From Ferrovibrio sp. (GTDB taxonomy: Bacteria; Pseudomonadota; Alphaproteobacteria; Ferrovibrionales; Ferrovibrionaceae), in NCBI RefSeq assembly GCF_017994015.1, contig NZ_JAGOLP010000027.1:1-45326 (forward strand): a stretch of DNA of 45,326 nt, written 5' to 3'. A program made the translations under genes and the position numbers. Positions 7,853-16,156 of this stretch are shown here, one piece after another. How positions within the stretch are numbered: position 1 is the stretch's first letter; every line of letters begins with the position of its first letter. A model generated the notes under the pieces. That model had not been told where the DNA came from. It did no database searches and worked only from the letters and a program-made list of their open reading frames with translations.

Positions 7853-9180
7853 TCCGCCCTCAATTCATCCTGGCTGGCGTCGCGATCGCGGCACTAGCTG
7901 GTGCTAGTGGTTATTTCCTCGGAACGCATGGCCTGCCGGGAATATTTCGCGGCAAGGACGCCACCATGCCGGCCATGACATCGACCCAGCCGACCGGAGC
8001 AGCACCGAAGGCTGAAAAGAAATTGCTCTACTACCGCAACCCGATGGGCCTGCCCGATGTCTCGCCGGCCCCGAAAAAAGACTGGATGGGCATGGATTAC
8101 ATCCCGGTCTATGAGGGCGAGGAAGAAGGCCTCGATCGCGGTATCAAGCTCAGCCCGCAGAAGATCCAGCTGCTCGGCGTCCGCACGGAAGAGGCCCGCA
8201 GCCGCATGCTGTCGCAGCCGGTGCGCGCAACCGCGAGCTTCCAGTTCGACGAACGCCGTCAGGTCGATGTGACCCTCAAATACGAAGCCTGGATCGAGAA
8301 GCTGTTCGTCAATGCCACCGGGGAGCCGGTCAAGGCCGGCCAGACCATGATGCTGGTTTACAGCCCGGCCATGGTACAGGCTCAGGAGGAATACCTGCTG
8401 GCAGCACGCCTGCGCGATGAAGCGCCTGCAAATGACCAGGCTGCGCGCGATGATGCGGATCGCCTCGTTCAGGGCGCGCTTTCCCGCCTGCGTAACCTCG
8501 ATCTTCCCAAGGCCGTCCAGGACCGCTTGCTGCGCAGTGGCCAGGTCAGCCGGCAATTCGCCATTGCCGCCCCGATGCAAGGCCTCGTGATGGACAAGGC
8601 CGTGGTTGAGGGCATGCGCATTATGCCGGGCGAGCGGCTTTATCGCCTGGTGGATGACAGCCAGCTCTGGCTGCAGGCCGAGGTGTTCGAGCAGGATCTG
8701 GGTCTGATCAAACCGGGCCAGCCGGTCGAGATCGCGGTGAATGCCTACCCCAACCGCAAATTCGCCGGCAAGGTCGCCTTCATCTATCCGACGGTGAACC
8801 GCGAGACCCGCACCGCCCGGGTACGGATCGAGGTGCCCAATCCGGATGGTGCGCTCAAGGCCGAGATGTACGCCTCGGTGCTGCTGAATACCCAGGCGAC
8901 CACCGAAGAGACACTTGCCATACCCGATAGTGCGGTGATCGACAGCGGTCGGCGTCAGATCGTCATCGTCGATATCGGCATGGGCCGCTTTGATCCGCGC
9001 GAAGTCAGGTTGGGCGTACGCGGAGACGGTTATGTTGAAGTCCGTGACGGGCTGGATGAGGGTGAGGCCGTGGTGGTGCAGGCGAACTTCCTGCTGGATG
9101 CCGAAGCCAATCTGAAGGCGGCCCTGCAATCCTTTGCACCGCCACCGGCAGGACAGGCGGGTCAGGAGGCGCCGAAATGA
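7849..9180 (+). CDS. cusB: CusB-like periplasmic adaptor of Cu/Ag efflux
   Basis: A 443-aa membrane-fusion protein. After an N-terminal membrane anchor (FILAGVAIAALAGASGYFLG) comes a heavy-metal-binding domain (YYRNPMGLPD, then KKDWMGMDYIPVYEGE, residues about 62-92) that is diagnostic for the CusB subgroup. The adaptor body follows, with barrel-sandwich half motifs (VNATGEPVKAGQTMMLVYSP and APMQGLVMDKAVVEGMRI). It links CusA to CusC and receives Cu(I) from CusF. ATGA overlaps couple it to cusC and cusA. Ends in a Pro/Gly-rich tail, with no sign of truncation. Confidence 0.92.
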   Translation: MIRPQFILAGVAIAALAGASGYFLGTHGLPGIFRGKDATMPAMTSTQPTGAAPKAEKKLLYYRNPMGLPDVSPAPKKDWMGMDYIPVYEGEEEGLDRGIKLSPQKIQLLGVRTEEARSRMLSQPVRATASFQFDERRQVDVTLKYEAWIEKLFVNATGEPVKAGQTMMLVYSPAMVQAQEEYLLAARLRDEAPANDQAARDDADRLVQGALSRLRNLDLPKAVQDRLLRSGQVSRQFAIAAPMQGLVMDKAVVEGMRIMPGERLYRLVDDSQLWLQAEVFEQDLGLIKPGQPVEIAVNAYPNRKFAGKVAFIYPTVNRETRTARVRIEVPNPDGALKAEMYASVLLNTQATTEETLAIPDSAVIDSGRRQIVIVDIGMGRFDPREVRLGVRGDGYVEVRDGLDEGEAVVVQANFLLDAEANLKAALQSFAPPPAGQAGQEAPK

Positions 9181-12100
9181 TCGCCGCCCTGATCCGCTGG
9201 TCGACCCGCAACATCTTCCTGGTGCTGTTTGCGACCCTGTTCCTGAGTGCGGCCGGCCTTGTCGCGCTAAGCCGGCTGCCGCTCGATGCCATCCCGGACC
9301 TCTCCGATACCCAGGTGATTGTCTACGCCGAGTATTCCGGCCAGGCACCGCAGGTGGTGGAAGATCAGGTCACCTATCCGCTCACTTCGGCCATGCTGAA
9401 TGTGCCTCGCTCCAAGGTGGTGCGCGGCTTCTCGTACTTTGGGGTGTCTTTCGTCTATGTGATTTTCGAGGAAGGTACCGACCTCTACTGGGCGCGCAGC
9501 CGGGTGCTGGAATACCTGAACTTCGCCACAAAGCGACTTCCCGCTGGCATTACTCCGGCACTCGGGCCGGATGCGACCGGTGTGGGCTGGGTCTACCAGT
9601 ATGCCGTCACCGGGGCACAGAAGACGCTGGCCGAGCTGCGCAGCCTGCAGGACTGGAATTTCCGCTACCAGCTCGCCAAATCGGACGGCGTGGCCGAGAT
9701 CGCGTCGGCCGGCGGTTTCGTCAAGCAGTATCAGGTCGTTGTCGATCCCCGCAAACTGCAGGCCTTCAACATACCGCTCGAGCGGGTCGCCGAAGCGATC
9801 CGGCAGAGCAACCGGGATGTCGGCGGCCGGGTGATTGAGATGGCTGAGACCGAATTCATGGTGCGCGGCCGCGGCTACCTGCGCAACCTGTCCGACATCG
9901 GCCATATCGTCCTGAAGTCGGAAGGCGGTACGCCGGTGCGGCTTTCCGATGTGGCCCGTATCGAACTGGGGCCGGATGAGCGCCGCGGCATCACCGAGCT
10001 GAATGGCGAAGGCGAAGTGGTGAGCGGCACGGTCATCCAGCGGGCCGGCCAGAATGCCCTCGCCGTGATCGACGGGGTCAAGGCGCGCATCCAGGAGATG
10101 AAGGCGAGCCTGCCCGAAGGTGTCGACATCGTGACGGTCTATGATCGCTCGGAACTGATCCGGCGGGCCGTAGCCACACTCAAATCCACCCTGATCGAGG
10201 AATCGATCGTGGTGGCGCTCGTTTGCTTCATTTTCCTGCTGCATGTGCGCAGCGCGCTTGTCGCCATCGTCACCCTGCCGGTCGGTATCCTGATCGCGAT
10301 CATCCTGATGGAGGCTTTCGGCATCACCTCCAACATCATGAGTTTAGGGGGCATTGCGATCGCGATCGGCGCCATGGTCGATGCGGCCATCGTGATGATC
10401 GAGAATGCCCATAAACGGCTGGAGCGGGCTGGCCCCGAGGCTGATCGGGTCAAGGTGCTGACCGAGGCTGCCGTCGAGGTCGGACCGTCGCTTTTTTTCA
10501 GCCTGCTGATCATCACGGTGTCCTTCATCCCGATCTTCGCGCTTGAAGCCCAGGAGGGCCGGCTGTTCAAGCCGCTGGCCTATACCAAGACCTTCGCCAT
10601 GGCGGGGGCAGCCCTTCTGTCGGTCACGCTCGTGCCGGCGCTGATGGTGTTGCTGATCCGCGGCAAGATCGTGCCTGAGCACCGCAATCCGGTGAACCGG
10701 CTGCTTATTGCGGCCTACCGGCCGGTGATCGACCTAGTGCTCCGCGCCAAGGGGGTGACGATTGCAGTCTCCGTCCTGGCTTTGGGTTTGAGCTGGATTC
10801 CGCTCTCCCGCATCGGCACGGAATTCATGCCGAACCTGAATGAAGGCACTATCCAGTACATGCCCGTCACCCTGCCGGGACTGTCGATCGCTAAGGCAGC
10901 CGAACTGGTGCAGACTCAGAACAAGATCATCAAGAGCTTCCAGGAGGTGGAAAGCGTCTTCGGCAAGGCGGGCCGGATCAATTCAGCGACCGATCCGGCG
11001 CCGACCGAGATGTTCGAGACCGTGATCAACCTGAAGCCGCAGTCGGAATGGCGGCCGGGCGTGACCGTCGACAGCCTGATCCGGGAGATGGATCAGGCGC
11101 TGCAGATCCCCGGCGTATCGAACGCCTGGACCATGCCGATCAAGATGCGCACCGACATGCTCTCGACCGGCATCCGCACCACGCTTGGCATCAAACTGTT
11201 CGGGCCAGACCTCGCCGAACTCGACGGCCTTGCCAGGAAGATCGAGACCAATCTGCGCAAAGTCCAGGGCACGTCGAGCGCCTTTGCCGAGCGCGTGATC
11301 GGCGGCTACTACCTCACCATCGAGCCAGACCGCCTGGCGCTCGCGCGGCATGGTGTGACCGTCGACACCTTACAGAATGTCATCGCCATGGCGCTGGGTG
11401 GCGAACTGGTTACCAGCACAGTAGAGGGCCGGGAGCGCTATGGCGTGATCATCCGCTACCCGCGCGAATTGCGGTCCAGCCCCCAGGCCATCGCCCGCGA
11501 AGTCCTGGTGCCGCTCCCCAATGGCGCCATGGTGCCGCTCGGGCAACTGGCCAGCACCAGGCTGGAACAGGGGCCGACCGGGATCCGCACCGAGAATGCT
11601 CAGCTCGCGGTCTATGTCTTCATCGACATGCAGGGCCGTGATATCGGTTCATATGTCGCCGACGCCCAGGCGCAGCTGGCCCGCGAGGTGCAGTTGCCGA
11701 AGGGGGTGACGCTCGCCTGGAGCGGCCAGTATGAGTATCTGGAACGCGCCAAGCAGCGCCTCAGCGTCGTCGTACCGGCGACGCTCTTCGTCATCATTCT
11801 GCTGCTCTACCTCAATTTCCGGCGCATGACCGAAACCCTGATCGTGATGCTGAGTCTGCCCTTTGCCCTGATCGGCGGGCTCTGGCTGATGGACTGGATG
11901 GGGTTCAACTTCAGCGTGGCGGTTGCCGTCGGCTTCATTGCTCTGGCTGGCGTCGCAGCCGAGACCGGCGTGATCATGCTGATCTACCTCGACCATGCGC
12001 TGCGCGACCGGCAGGCGCTCTGCCGCACTGAAGAGCGAGCCTTTACGAAAGAAGACCTGCGAGTGGCGATCGTCGAGGGCGCCGTCGACCGCGTGCGACC

Positions 12101-12293
12101 AAAGGCCATGACAGTGATCACCATCATGGCGGGCCTGCTGCCGATCCTGTGGATCACCGGGACTGGCTCGGAAGTCATGCAACGCATCGCCGTGCCGATG
12201 ATCGGCGGCATGGTGTCGTCCACCTTGCTTACCCTGATCGTTATCCCCGCGATCTATGCCCTGATCAAGCAACGCAACATTCCAAAGATGTGA
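9177..12293 (+). CDS. cusA: CusA-like RND pump for Cu(I)/Ag(I)
   Basis: A 1038-aa HME-RND inner-membrane proton antiporter. The N-terminus has the family start (RNIFLVLFATLFLSAAGL, then LPLDAIPDLSDTQVIVY). The transmembrane-4 signature reads AIGAMVDAAIVMIENAHK, the HME4 form linked to monovalent Cu/Ag transport, and it carries the proton-relay Asp. The porter domain keeps TDMLSTGIRTTLGIK. TM10-12 (FALIGGLWLMDWMGFN, GFIALAGVAAETGV, RPKAMTVITIMAGLLPILW) are intact and full length. Its start overlaps the cusB stop as ATGA. It completes a CusCBA tripartite efflux complex and is followed 11 bp later by the DUF411 gene. Confidence 0.95.
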   Translation: MIAALIRWSTRNIFLVLFATLFLSAAGLVALSRLPLDAIPDLSDTQVIVYAEYSGQAPQVVEDQVTYPLTSAMLNVPRSKVVRGFSYFGVSFVYVIFEEGTDLYWARSRVLEYLNFATKRLPAGITPALGPDATGVGWVYQYAVTGAQKTLAELRSLQDWNFRYQLAKSDGVAEIASAGGFVKQYQVVVDPRKLQAFNIPLERVAEAIRQSNRDVGGRVIEMAETEFMVRGRGYLRNLSDIGHIVLKSEGGTPVRLSDVARIELGPDERRGITELNGEGEVVSGTVIQRAGQNALAVIDGVKARIQEMKASLPEGVDIVTVYDRSELIRRAVATLKSTLIEESIVVALVCFIFLLHVRSALVAIVTLPVGILIAIILMEAFGITSNIMSLGGIAIAIGAMVDAAIVMIENAHKRLERAGPEADRVKVLTEAAVEVGPSLFFSLLIITVSFIPIFALEAQEGRLFKPLAYTKTFAMAGAALLSVTLVPALMVLLIRGKIVPEHRNPVNRLLIAAYRPVIDLVLRAKGVTIAVSVLALGLSWIPLSRIGTEFMPNLNEGTIQYMPVTLPGLSIAKAAELVQTQNKIIKSFQEVESVFGKAGRINSATDPAPTEMFETVINLKPQSEWRPGVTVDSLIREMDQALQIPGVSNAWTMPIKMRTDMLSTGIRTTLGIKLFGPDLAELDGLARKIETNLRKVQGTSSAFAERVIGGYYLTIEPDRLALARHGVTVDTLQNVIAMALGGELVTSTVEGRERYGVIIRYPRELRSSPQAIAREVLVPLPNGAMVPLGQLASTRLEQGPTGIRTENAQLAVYVFIDMQGRDIGSYVADAQAQLAREVQLPKGVTLAWSGQYEYLERAKQRLSVVVPATLFVIILLLYLNFRRMTETLIVMLSLPFALIGGLWLMDWMGFNFSVAVAVGFIALAGVAAETGVIMLIYLDHALRDRQALCRTEERAFTKEDLRVAIVEGAVDRVRPKAMTVITIMAGLLPILWITGTGSEVMQRIAVPMIGGMVSSTLLTLIVIPAIYALIKQRNIPKM

Positions 12294-12304
12294 AGGAGAC
12301 CACC

Positions 12305-12751
12305 ATGAACCGTCGCGCTTTTCTGATGCTGACCCTTTCAGCCACGGTACTTCCCATCGTCCCGGTCCGGGCGATGGAGGCCATCCACGTGCTGAAAACC
12401 TCGAGCTGTGGCTGCTGCAACGCCTGGATCACCCATCTGCGTAAGGCCGGTTTCCAGGTCACGGCCAAGGATGTGCCGATGGCGCTGCTCAATCAGGAGA
12501 AGCTGAATGCCGGCCTCACACCTGAGCTGTCCTCATGCCACACCGCACGCGCCGGCGGTTATGTCATCGAAGGCCATGTCCCGGCCGCGGATATTCAGCG
12601 GTTGCTGCGCGAACGGCCGGATGCACTAGGCCTCACAGTGCCCGGCATGCCGGAAGGCTCGCCCGGCATGGAGACTGGAGAAACAGATCCTTATGACGTC
12701 CTGCTGTTTGCGAAGGGTGGAACGACCATGGTCTATTCCCGTTACTCATAG
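12305..12751 (+). CDS. DUF411 exported metal-binding protein
   Basis: About 148 aa from ATG 12305, with AAGGAG seven bases upstream. Signal-like N-terminus with RRAFLMLTLSATVLPIVPV. The family core is present: HVLKTSSCGCCNAW (cysteines about residues 35-38), the NAGLTPELSSCHTARAGGYV motif with Cys-His, and IEGHVPAADIQRLL. DUF411 proteins are small thioredoxin-like periplasmic proteins frequent in copper and silver loci; the CGCC and SCH set probably binds Cu. It ends the cus operon, 11 bp after cusA. Confidence 0.88.
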   Translation: MNRRAFLMLTLSATVLPIVPVRAMEAIHVLKTSSCGCCNAWITHLRKAGFQVTAKDVPMALLNQEKLNAGLTPELSSCHTARAGGYVIEGHVPAADIQRLLRERPDALGLTVPGMPEGSPGMETGETDPYDVLLFAKGGTTMVYSRYS

Positions 12752-12782
12752 GCCGGTCCGATCACAGTCCCGGAGCCATGCT

Positions 12783-13211
12783 ATGGCACACCATTTGACG
12801 GAGATGCATAAATCCCATTATTGGGGCTTCGCCGCCGAGCTGACGGTCGATTTCGCCATCATGTACCTGGTCATGTATACCATGAACAATTCTCTGTCGG
12901 ATTTCCATTTCAACCTAGACAACGTCTACATGACGCTGATGATGGTGGCGCCCATAGTCGTCGTGATGCTCATCGCCATGCACTCGATGTTCCCTGCACA
13001 GCGCCTGAACTGTGCAATCATTGCCGTTAGCCGGCATCGTGTTCATCGGCAGCTATGCCTGCGTGCGCTGCATAATCCCAAATCATTCGGGTGCCATCCT
13101 GATGAAGCCGCGATGCCGGACGCCGAACTGGCCGTTCTGTGCCGGTAGATCGTCAAAGGCCAGCAGGAAGAGATCGACCAGATGGAGCGGATTCTGCCTC
13201 GGCTCCAATAG
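12783..13211 (+). pseudogene. DUF305 membrane-anchored protein, frameshifted and stop-broken
   Basis: The first 230 bases encode a good start (MAHHLTEMHKSHYWGFAAEL, then two membrane segments with MYLVMYTMNN and MMVAPIVVVMLIAMHSMF) typical of DUF305 proteins. Near 13012 the frame shifts by one; the next frame gives LAGIVFIGSYACVR directly joined to IIPNHSGAILM, so the loop before the usual MIPHHSGAI motif is shortened. Near 13100 it shifts again to PDAELAVLCR, then an in-frame TAG at 13146, then IVKGQQEEIDQMERILPRLQ and stop. Piecing three frames recovers the family's whole C-terminus, so this is a recent ruin of an intact gene. Likely a periplasmic copper-related protein once. Confidence 0.7.
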
Positions 13212-13605
13212 TCAGAGATCAACTCAGGATGAAATCTGACTCAGCTGGAAAGATCAGTGAACGTCGAGGCCCAATTGTCGAGGTCTATGCTTCTGAGAAA
13301 GGTAATGGGTGGTATTCTGCCCGCGAGTAGCATTCTGAAAACGGGGGTCCGAAACATCGGCTGCTACCGGCACCTCGACGGGATTGCAACGCCCTACGAA
13401 ATGCGGGAGTACCAAGTGGGCCATCATCGCGACCCTGCATTGCACGCCCATTGGGGGGAGCGTTTCGTCGCGACATACAATAGATGTGACCTGCGAGAAA
13501 CCGACTAGATTTCCTGATTGCAGGTTTTTCATCTGGCTGCCAAAGAACTGATCTTCACTCTCCTCAATCGTCAGAGTGCGCTCGGCGCGGCATACAAGCG
13601 CATAA
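13212..13605. other. Gap with no recognisable gene
   Basis: A short frame starting at GTG 13257 (83 codons) shows no family, no ribosome binding site and no typical codon bias, so it is not called. The stretch lies between two broken genes and is probably decayed coding DNA. Confidence 0.5.
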
Positions 13606-13743
13606 TGGCTTTTCTGTCCAGCTCGGAGCGCTGCTCATGACAATGCGCAGATGATTCTCGGCTTGCCCATGCCTCATCTGTCGCTCGGGACTTTTGCTGC
13701 GATCACCATTTGTCTTCTATTCGCATGGAGAGCCCGTTCATGA
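13606..13743 (+). pseudogene. C-terminal remnant of a DsbB-like membrane protein
   Basis: An open frame with no start codon runs from after a stop at 13603 and ends DNAQMILGLPMPHLSLGTF, then a membrane helix AAITICLLFAWRARS and stop. GLPMP followed by a last helix and basic tail resembles the end of DsbB/BdbC disulfide-bond oxidoreductases. Its stop overlaps the ATG of the DsbA-like gene as ATGA, which is the usual coupling of such a pair. The N-terminal part is not found upstream, so this is a leftover. Confidence 0.45.
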
Positions 13744-14051
13744 AACGCCGCAGCCTCATACTGGGTGCCTCGGCCCTGGGTGCCGCCGCCTTCGCATCTG
13801 GTGCTCTCTATTGAGAGCAGCGCCGCAATCAGGAAGCAGCGCTCAAAGCCGCAGCCGCGCCGCCAGCTGAGGAAACTAACCTTATCCGGGCCCATTCTCC
13901 CATCATCGGTCCGCGGAATGCCCCTGTCACACTGGTGGAGTTCTTCGATCCATCCTGCGAAGCATGCCGCGCCTATCATCCCTACCTAAAAGCCTTGCAC
14001 AGCGAGTTTCCGACCCAACTCCGCGTCGTTGTCGGAAACCACATTAGTTGA
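13740..14051 (+). pseudogene. DsbA-family thioredoxin gene, cut by a Tn7-like left end
   Basis: The frame from ATG 13740 begins MKRRSLILGASALGAAAFAS (Tat/Sec-like signal), meets an in-frame TGA at 13812, then continues EQRRNQEAALK and HSPIIGPRNAPVTLVEFFDP with the active-site CEAC and AYHPYLKALHSEFP. This is a DsbA-type disulfide oxidoreductase. At 14030 the sequence turns into a transposon end, which supplies codons GNHIS and a stop at 14049. About half of the expected fold is missing and is not found beyond the right end at 39801. The internal TGA may once have been TGG or a Tyr codon (TAT-TAT would read YY), so the gene was probably dead already or decayed after insertion. Confidence 0.75.
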
Positions 14052-14160
14052 CAATTTTTGGGCCGATTCCTGCGAGTCGCACCGAGTCGAATGACAATTT
14101 GTCACCAGCTTTTCTGACAATTTCCGGCAAAATAACCATCTTTTCTGACAACACCCATAT
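14030..14160 (+). repeat. Tn7-like left end L1 with four TnsB-type repeats
   Basis: The terminal TGTCGGAAACCAC is followed by four spaced copies of a TTGACAA/TCTGACAA core: TTAGTTGACAATTTT at about 14044, CGAATGACAATTTG at about 14089, TTTTCTGACAATTTCC at about 14112 and TTTTCTGACAACACC at about 14143. Widely spaced sites are typical of a Tn7-type left end, where TnsB binds. The stretch to 14312 has no gene. Confidence 0.75.
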
Positions 14161-14312
14161 TTGGCCACGTACCGACATAGAAACCGGCCACCAGCCCAGA
14201 CTTTATAGATCCAGTCCTCGGGCAGAATTCATGGCACAATGCGGTCTAGACGGGGGCCGGCGGCCTGCCCCGACGACCGCCTGGTACCAGGGGAACCACC
14301 TGCAGGTATGCC

Positions 14313-14630
14313 ATGCCGCGGACCAAAGCTGACCAGCAAACCATTGTCTCCAGAGCCAGGCGGAGCCGCGCCGCTAGGAGAAGGCTGCTTGAGAAGGCAG
14401 TAGAGCAGCTGAACGGTCAGCCCCGGATGGCCCTTCAAACCATGGGCTACTACGTGGAGGCCACTTGTGGCTTTAAGGGCCTGGCCAAGCAAACCGGGAT
14501 TCGGAGGGGCCGCCTGGTTCGGATGCTGAGTGCGGCCGGCAGACCCAGGTTAAGGAACTTCATGAGGGTCTTTATGCCGCTGCTGCGCCAGGAAGGGTAC
14601 GGCCTAGCTGTTGAACATGTCAGGAAGTGA
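14313..14630 (+). CDS. Small basic HTH protein, antitoxin-like
   Basis: A 105-aa very basic protein. Residues about 55-95 (FKGLAKQTGIRRGRLVRMLSAAGRPRLRNFMRVFM) resemble the helix-turn-helix of putative addiction-module antidote proteins, in which a LAKxTGxxRxxLxxxLSxxGxP pattern is conserved. No toxin gene is adjacent upstream. The gene lies 160 bp inside the left end and 63 bp before a second HTH gene on the same strand. It may be a regulator of the element or an orphan antitoxin. Confidence 0.55.
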   Translation: MPRTKADQQTIVSRARRSRAARRRLLEKAVEQLNGQPRMALQTMGYYVEATCGFKGLAKQTGIRRGRLVRMLSAAGRPRLRNFMRVFMPLLRQEGYGLAVEHVRK

Positions 14631-14693
14631 CCAGCGGCAGGCTGAGAGCAACTTTAATAATAGCGGCCCGCACAAGCTGATTGGAGGATGAGC

Positions 14694-14981
14694 ATGATCG
14701 GGAATGACACCCGAACCATCGACGGCAGCGGCAATGTATTCGTCGATCTGGGCTTCGATCCCGCCGAAGCCGAGGTAATGAAGCTCCGCGCCGAAGTTAT
14801 GATCCGTACCGTGCAGCGGCTCAAGGAGCAAGGCTGGACGCAAGCCGAGACGGCACGACAACTCGGCATCACGCAGCGGCGTGTGTCCAGGCTAATCAAG
14901 GGCAAGGTGGAAGACCTCAGCCTGGACATGCTGCTGACCTTGGCAGCACGCGCCGGCCTGCATCCGGAATTGCGTTTCTAA
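14694..14981 (+). CDS. XRE/HigA2-like HTH antitoxin-type protein
   Basis: A 95-aa protein starting at ATG 14694, six bases after GGAGG; ATG 14688 is too close to that site. The N-terminus (SGNVFVDLGFDPAEAEVMKLRAEVM) and the HTH (GWTQAETARQLGITQRRVSRLIKGK) match the HigA2-like XRE antitoxins that usually pair with a RelE/HigB toxin. No such toxin is found on either side, so it is an orphan antitoxin or a stand-alone regulator. The last residues (DMLLTLAARAGLHPELRF) are the typical end of the family. Confidence 0.8.
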   Translation: MIGNDTRTIDGSGNVFVDLGFDPAEAEVMKLRAEVMIRTVQRLKEQGWTQAETARQLGITQRRVSRLIKGKVEDLSLDMLLTLAARAGLHPELRF

Positions 14982-15104
14982 AACTACGCCACTTGTCGAC
15001 GCGGGTTCCAATTCTGCATCAGCAGATTCCGGACCTTGTGCTGTACCTAAATTCATTCGATGAAATTAGAGCTTGTTTCACGTCAAAAACGGTCGCGGGA
15101 TGAC

Positions 15105-15962
15105 ATGCGCATCGCCCTGATGTCGGATCTACATTGTGAGTTCGAGAAACCTGGCCCGCGGCGAGACCTGCACCCAGATCGAGGGCCTTCTTTACTCGAA
15201 CTGAAGAAGCAGCAGCCTGATGTCCTGGTGCTGGCCGGAGATATAGAAGTCGGCCCACGTATGGCGCTGGACTACGTGTCGCAGGTGTCTGAGTTTCTCG
15301 AGATTCCCATCATCTATGTCGCCGGCAATCACGAATTCTATAAGGGCAGCTTGCTCGAGGATATTGAAGAGCTGCGGTTAGGCGCCGCACGGCTTCGAGA
15401 CTCTGGGCGGGAGGTGCATTTCCTCGAGCAGGAAGTCGCCATTGTGGGCGGAACCCGCTTTCTCGGCGCCACACTTTGGACCGACTATGAAATTCTCGAT
15501 CCAGACCGAGCCACTGCCGCCATGTCGAATGCCGGAGAATGTCTAAACGATCACAGGCTCATCGCATTGCAGGGCCGAACGTTCAGACCAGTTGATGCAC
15601 TCCAGATCCACGAAACAACCCGCACCTGGCTGGAAGAAACGCTGGCCCAGGAATTTGGAGGGCCGACGGTCGTTGTCACGCATCATGCGCCGGCGCGAGG
15701 CTCAATTGCCGCTGCTTACGAGGATAACTTGATTTCGGCAGCCTATGTGTCCGACCTGTCGGACATGATCAAACAATACCAGCCCACTGCCTGGCTGCAC
15801 GGCCACACACATTTCAGTTTCAACTATAAAATTGGCCGAACAATTGTTGCCTGCAATCCGCACGGCTATCCGTCGCGGGGATCAGGCCGAGATCAAGAGA
15901 ACGGATCATTCTCATCAGATTTCACAATTGATATAACTGCTGCCGGAAACCACGTTGATTGA
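15105..15962 (+). CDS. Calcineurin-like metallophosphoesterase; 3' end supplied by a transposon end
   Basis: About 285 aa from ATG 15105 (MRIALMSDLHCEF), the usual start of this family; an upstream ATG at 15060 adds a basic stretch and is less likely. Metal-site motifs are complete: SDLH, LAGDIEVG, AGNHEFYKG, VVTHHAPARGS and LHGHTHFSFNYKIG. These enzymes hydrolyse phosphoesters with a dimetal site, and close relatives are frequent in defence and mobile regions. The C-terminus reads SDFTIDI and then AAGNHVD-stop, where the last codons are the first bases of the left end L2 at 15941. The catalytic domain is intact, so the change is only a short replaced tail. Confidence 0.85.
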   Translation: MRIALMSDLHCEFEKPGPRRDLHPDRGPSLLELKKQQPDVLVLAGDIEVGPRMALDYVSQVSEFLEIPIIYVAGNHEFYKGSLLEDIEELRLGAARLRDSGREVHFLEQEVAIVGGTRFLGATLWTDYEILDPDRATAAMSNAGECLNDHRLIALQGRTFRPVDALQIHETTRTWLEETLAQEFGGPTVVVTHHAPARGSIAAAYEDNLISAAYVSDLSDMIKQYQPTAWLHGHTHFSFNYKIGRTIVACNPHGYPSRGSGRDQENGSFSSDFTIDITAAGNHVD

Positions 15963-16016
15963 CATTTCTCGGGCCGATTCTGCCGTGTCGAATGACAATT
16001 CGTCATCATGTTCTAT
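15941..16016 (+). repeat. Second, diverged Tn7-like left end L2
   Basis: TGCCGGAAACCACGTTGATT followed by GACATTT, CGGGCCGATTC and CGAATGACAATTCGTCA aligns with L1 over more than 70 bases, with a shorter gap and scattered substitutions. It has the same orientation as L1. The two distal TnsB-like sites of L1 are not seen, so it may be truncated. Its 5-bp left flank is ACTGC, unlike that of L1 or R. Confidence 0.7.
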
Positions 16017-16156
16017 GCAGAAGGGTTGGTTGGCCTGGATGTTAAGTTCGGCCAGCAGCCCTAGGCAAAGGAATTGCAATCGAACATGCCCAATCCGGGA
16101 TCAACTAGCCTCAGTTCGATCAAGTGGGAAGAATGTGCCCGAACTATGGAGGGGCC

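Noticed and set aside
13257..13508. 83-codon open frame in the gap after the DUF305 gene
   Set aside because: No family, no ribosome binding site, odd composition and location among broken genes; probably not coding.
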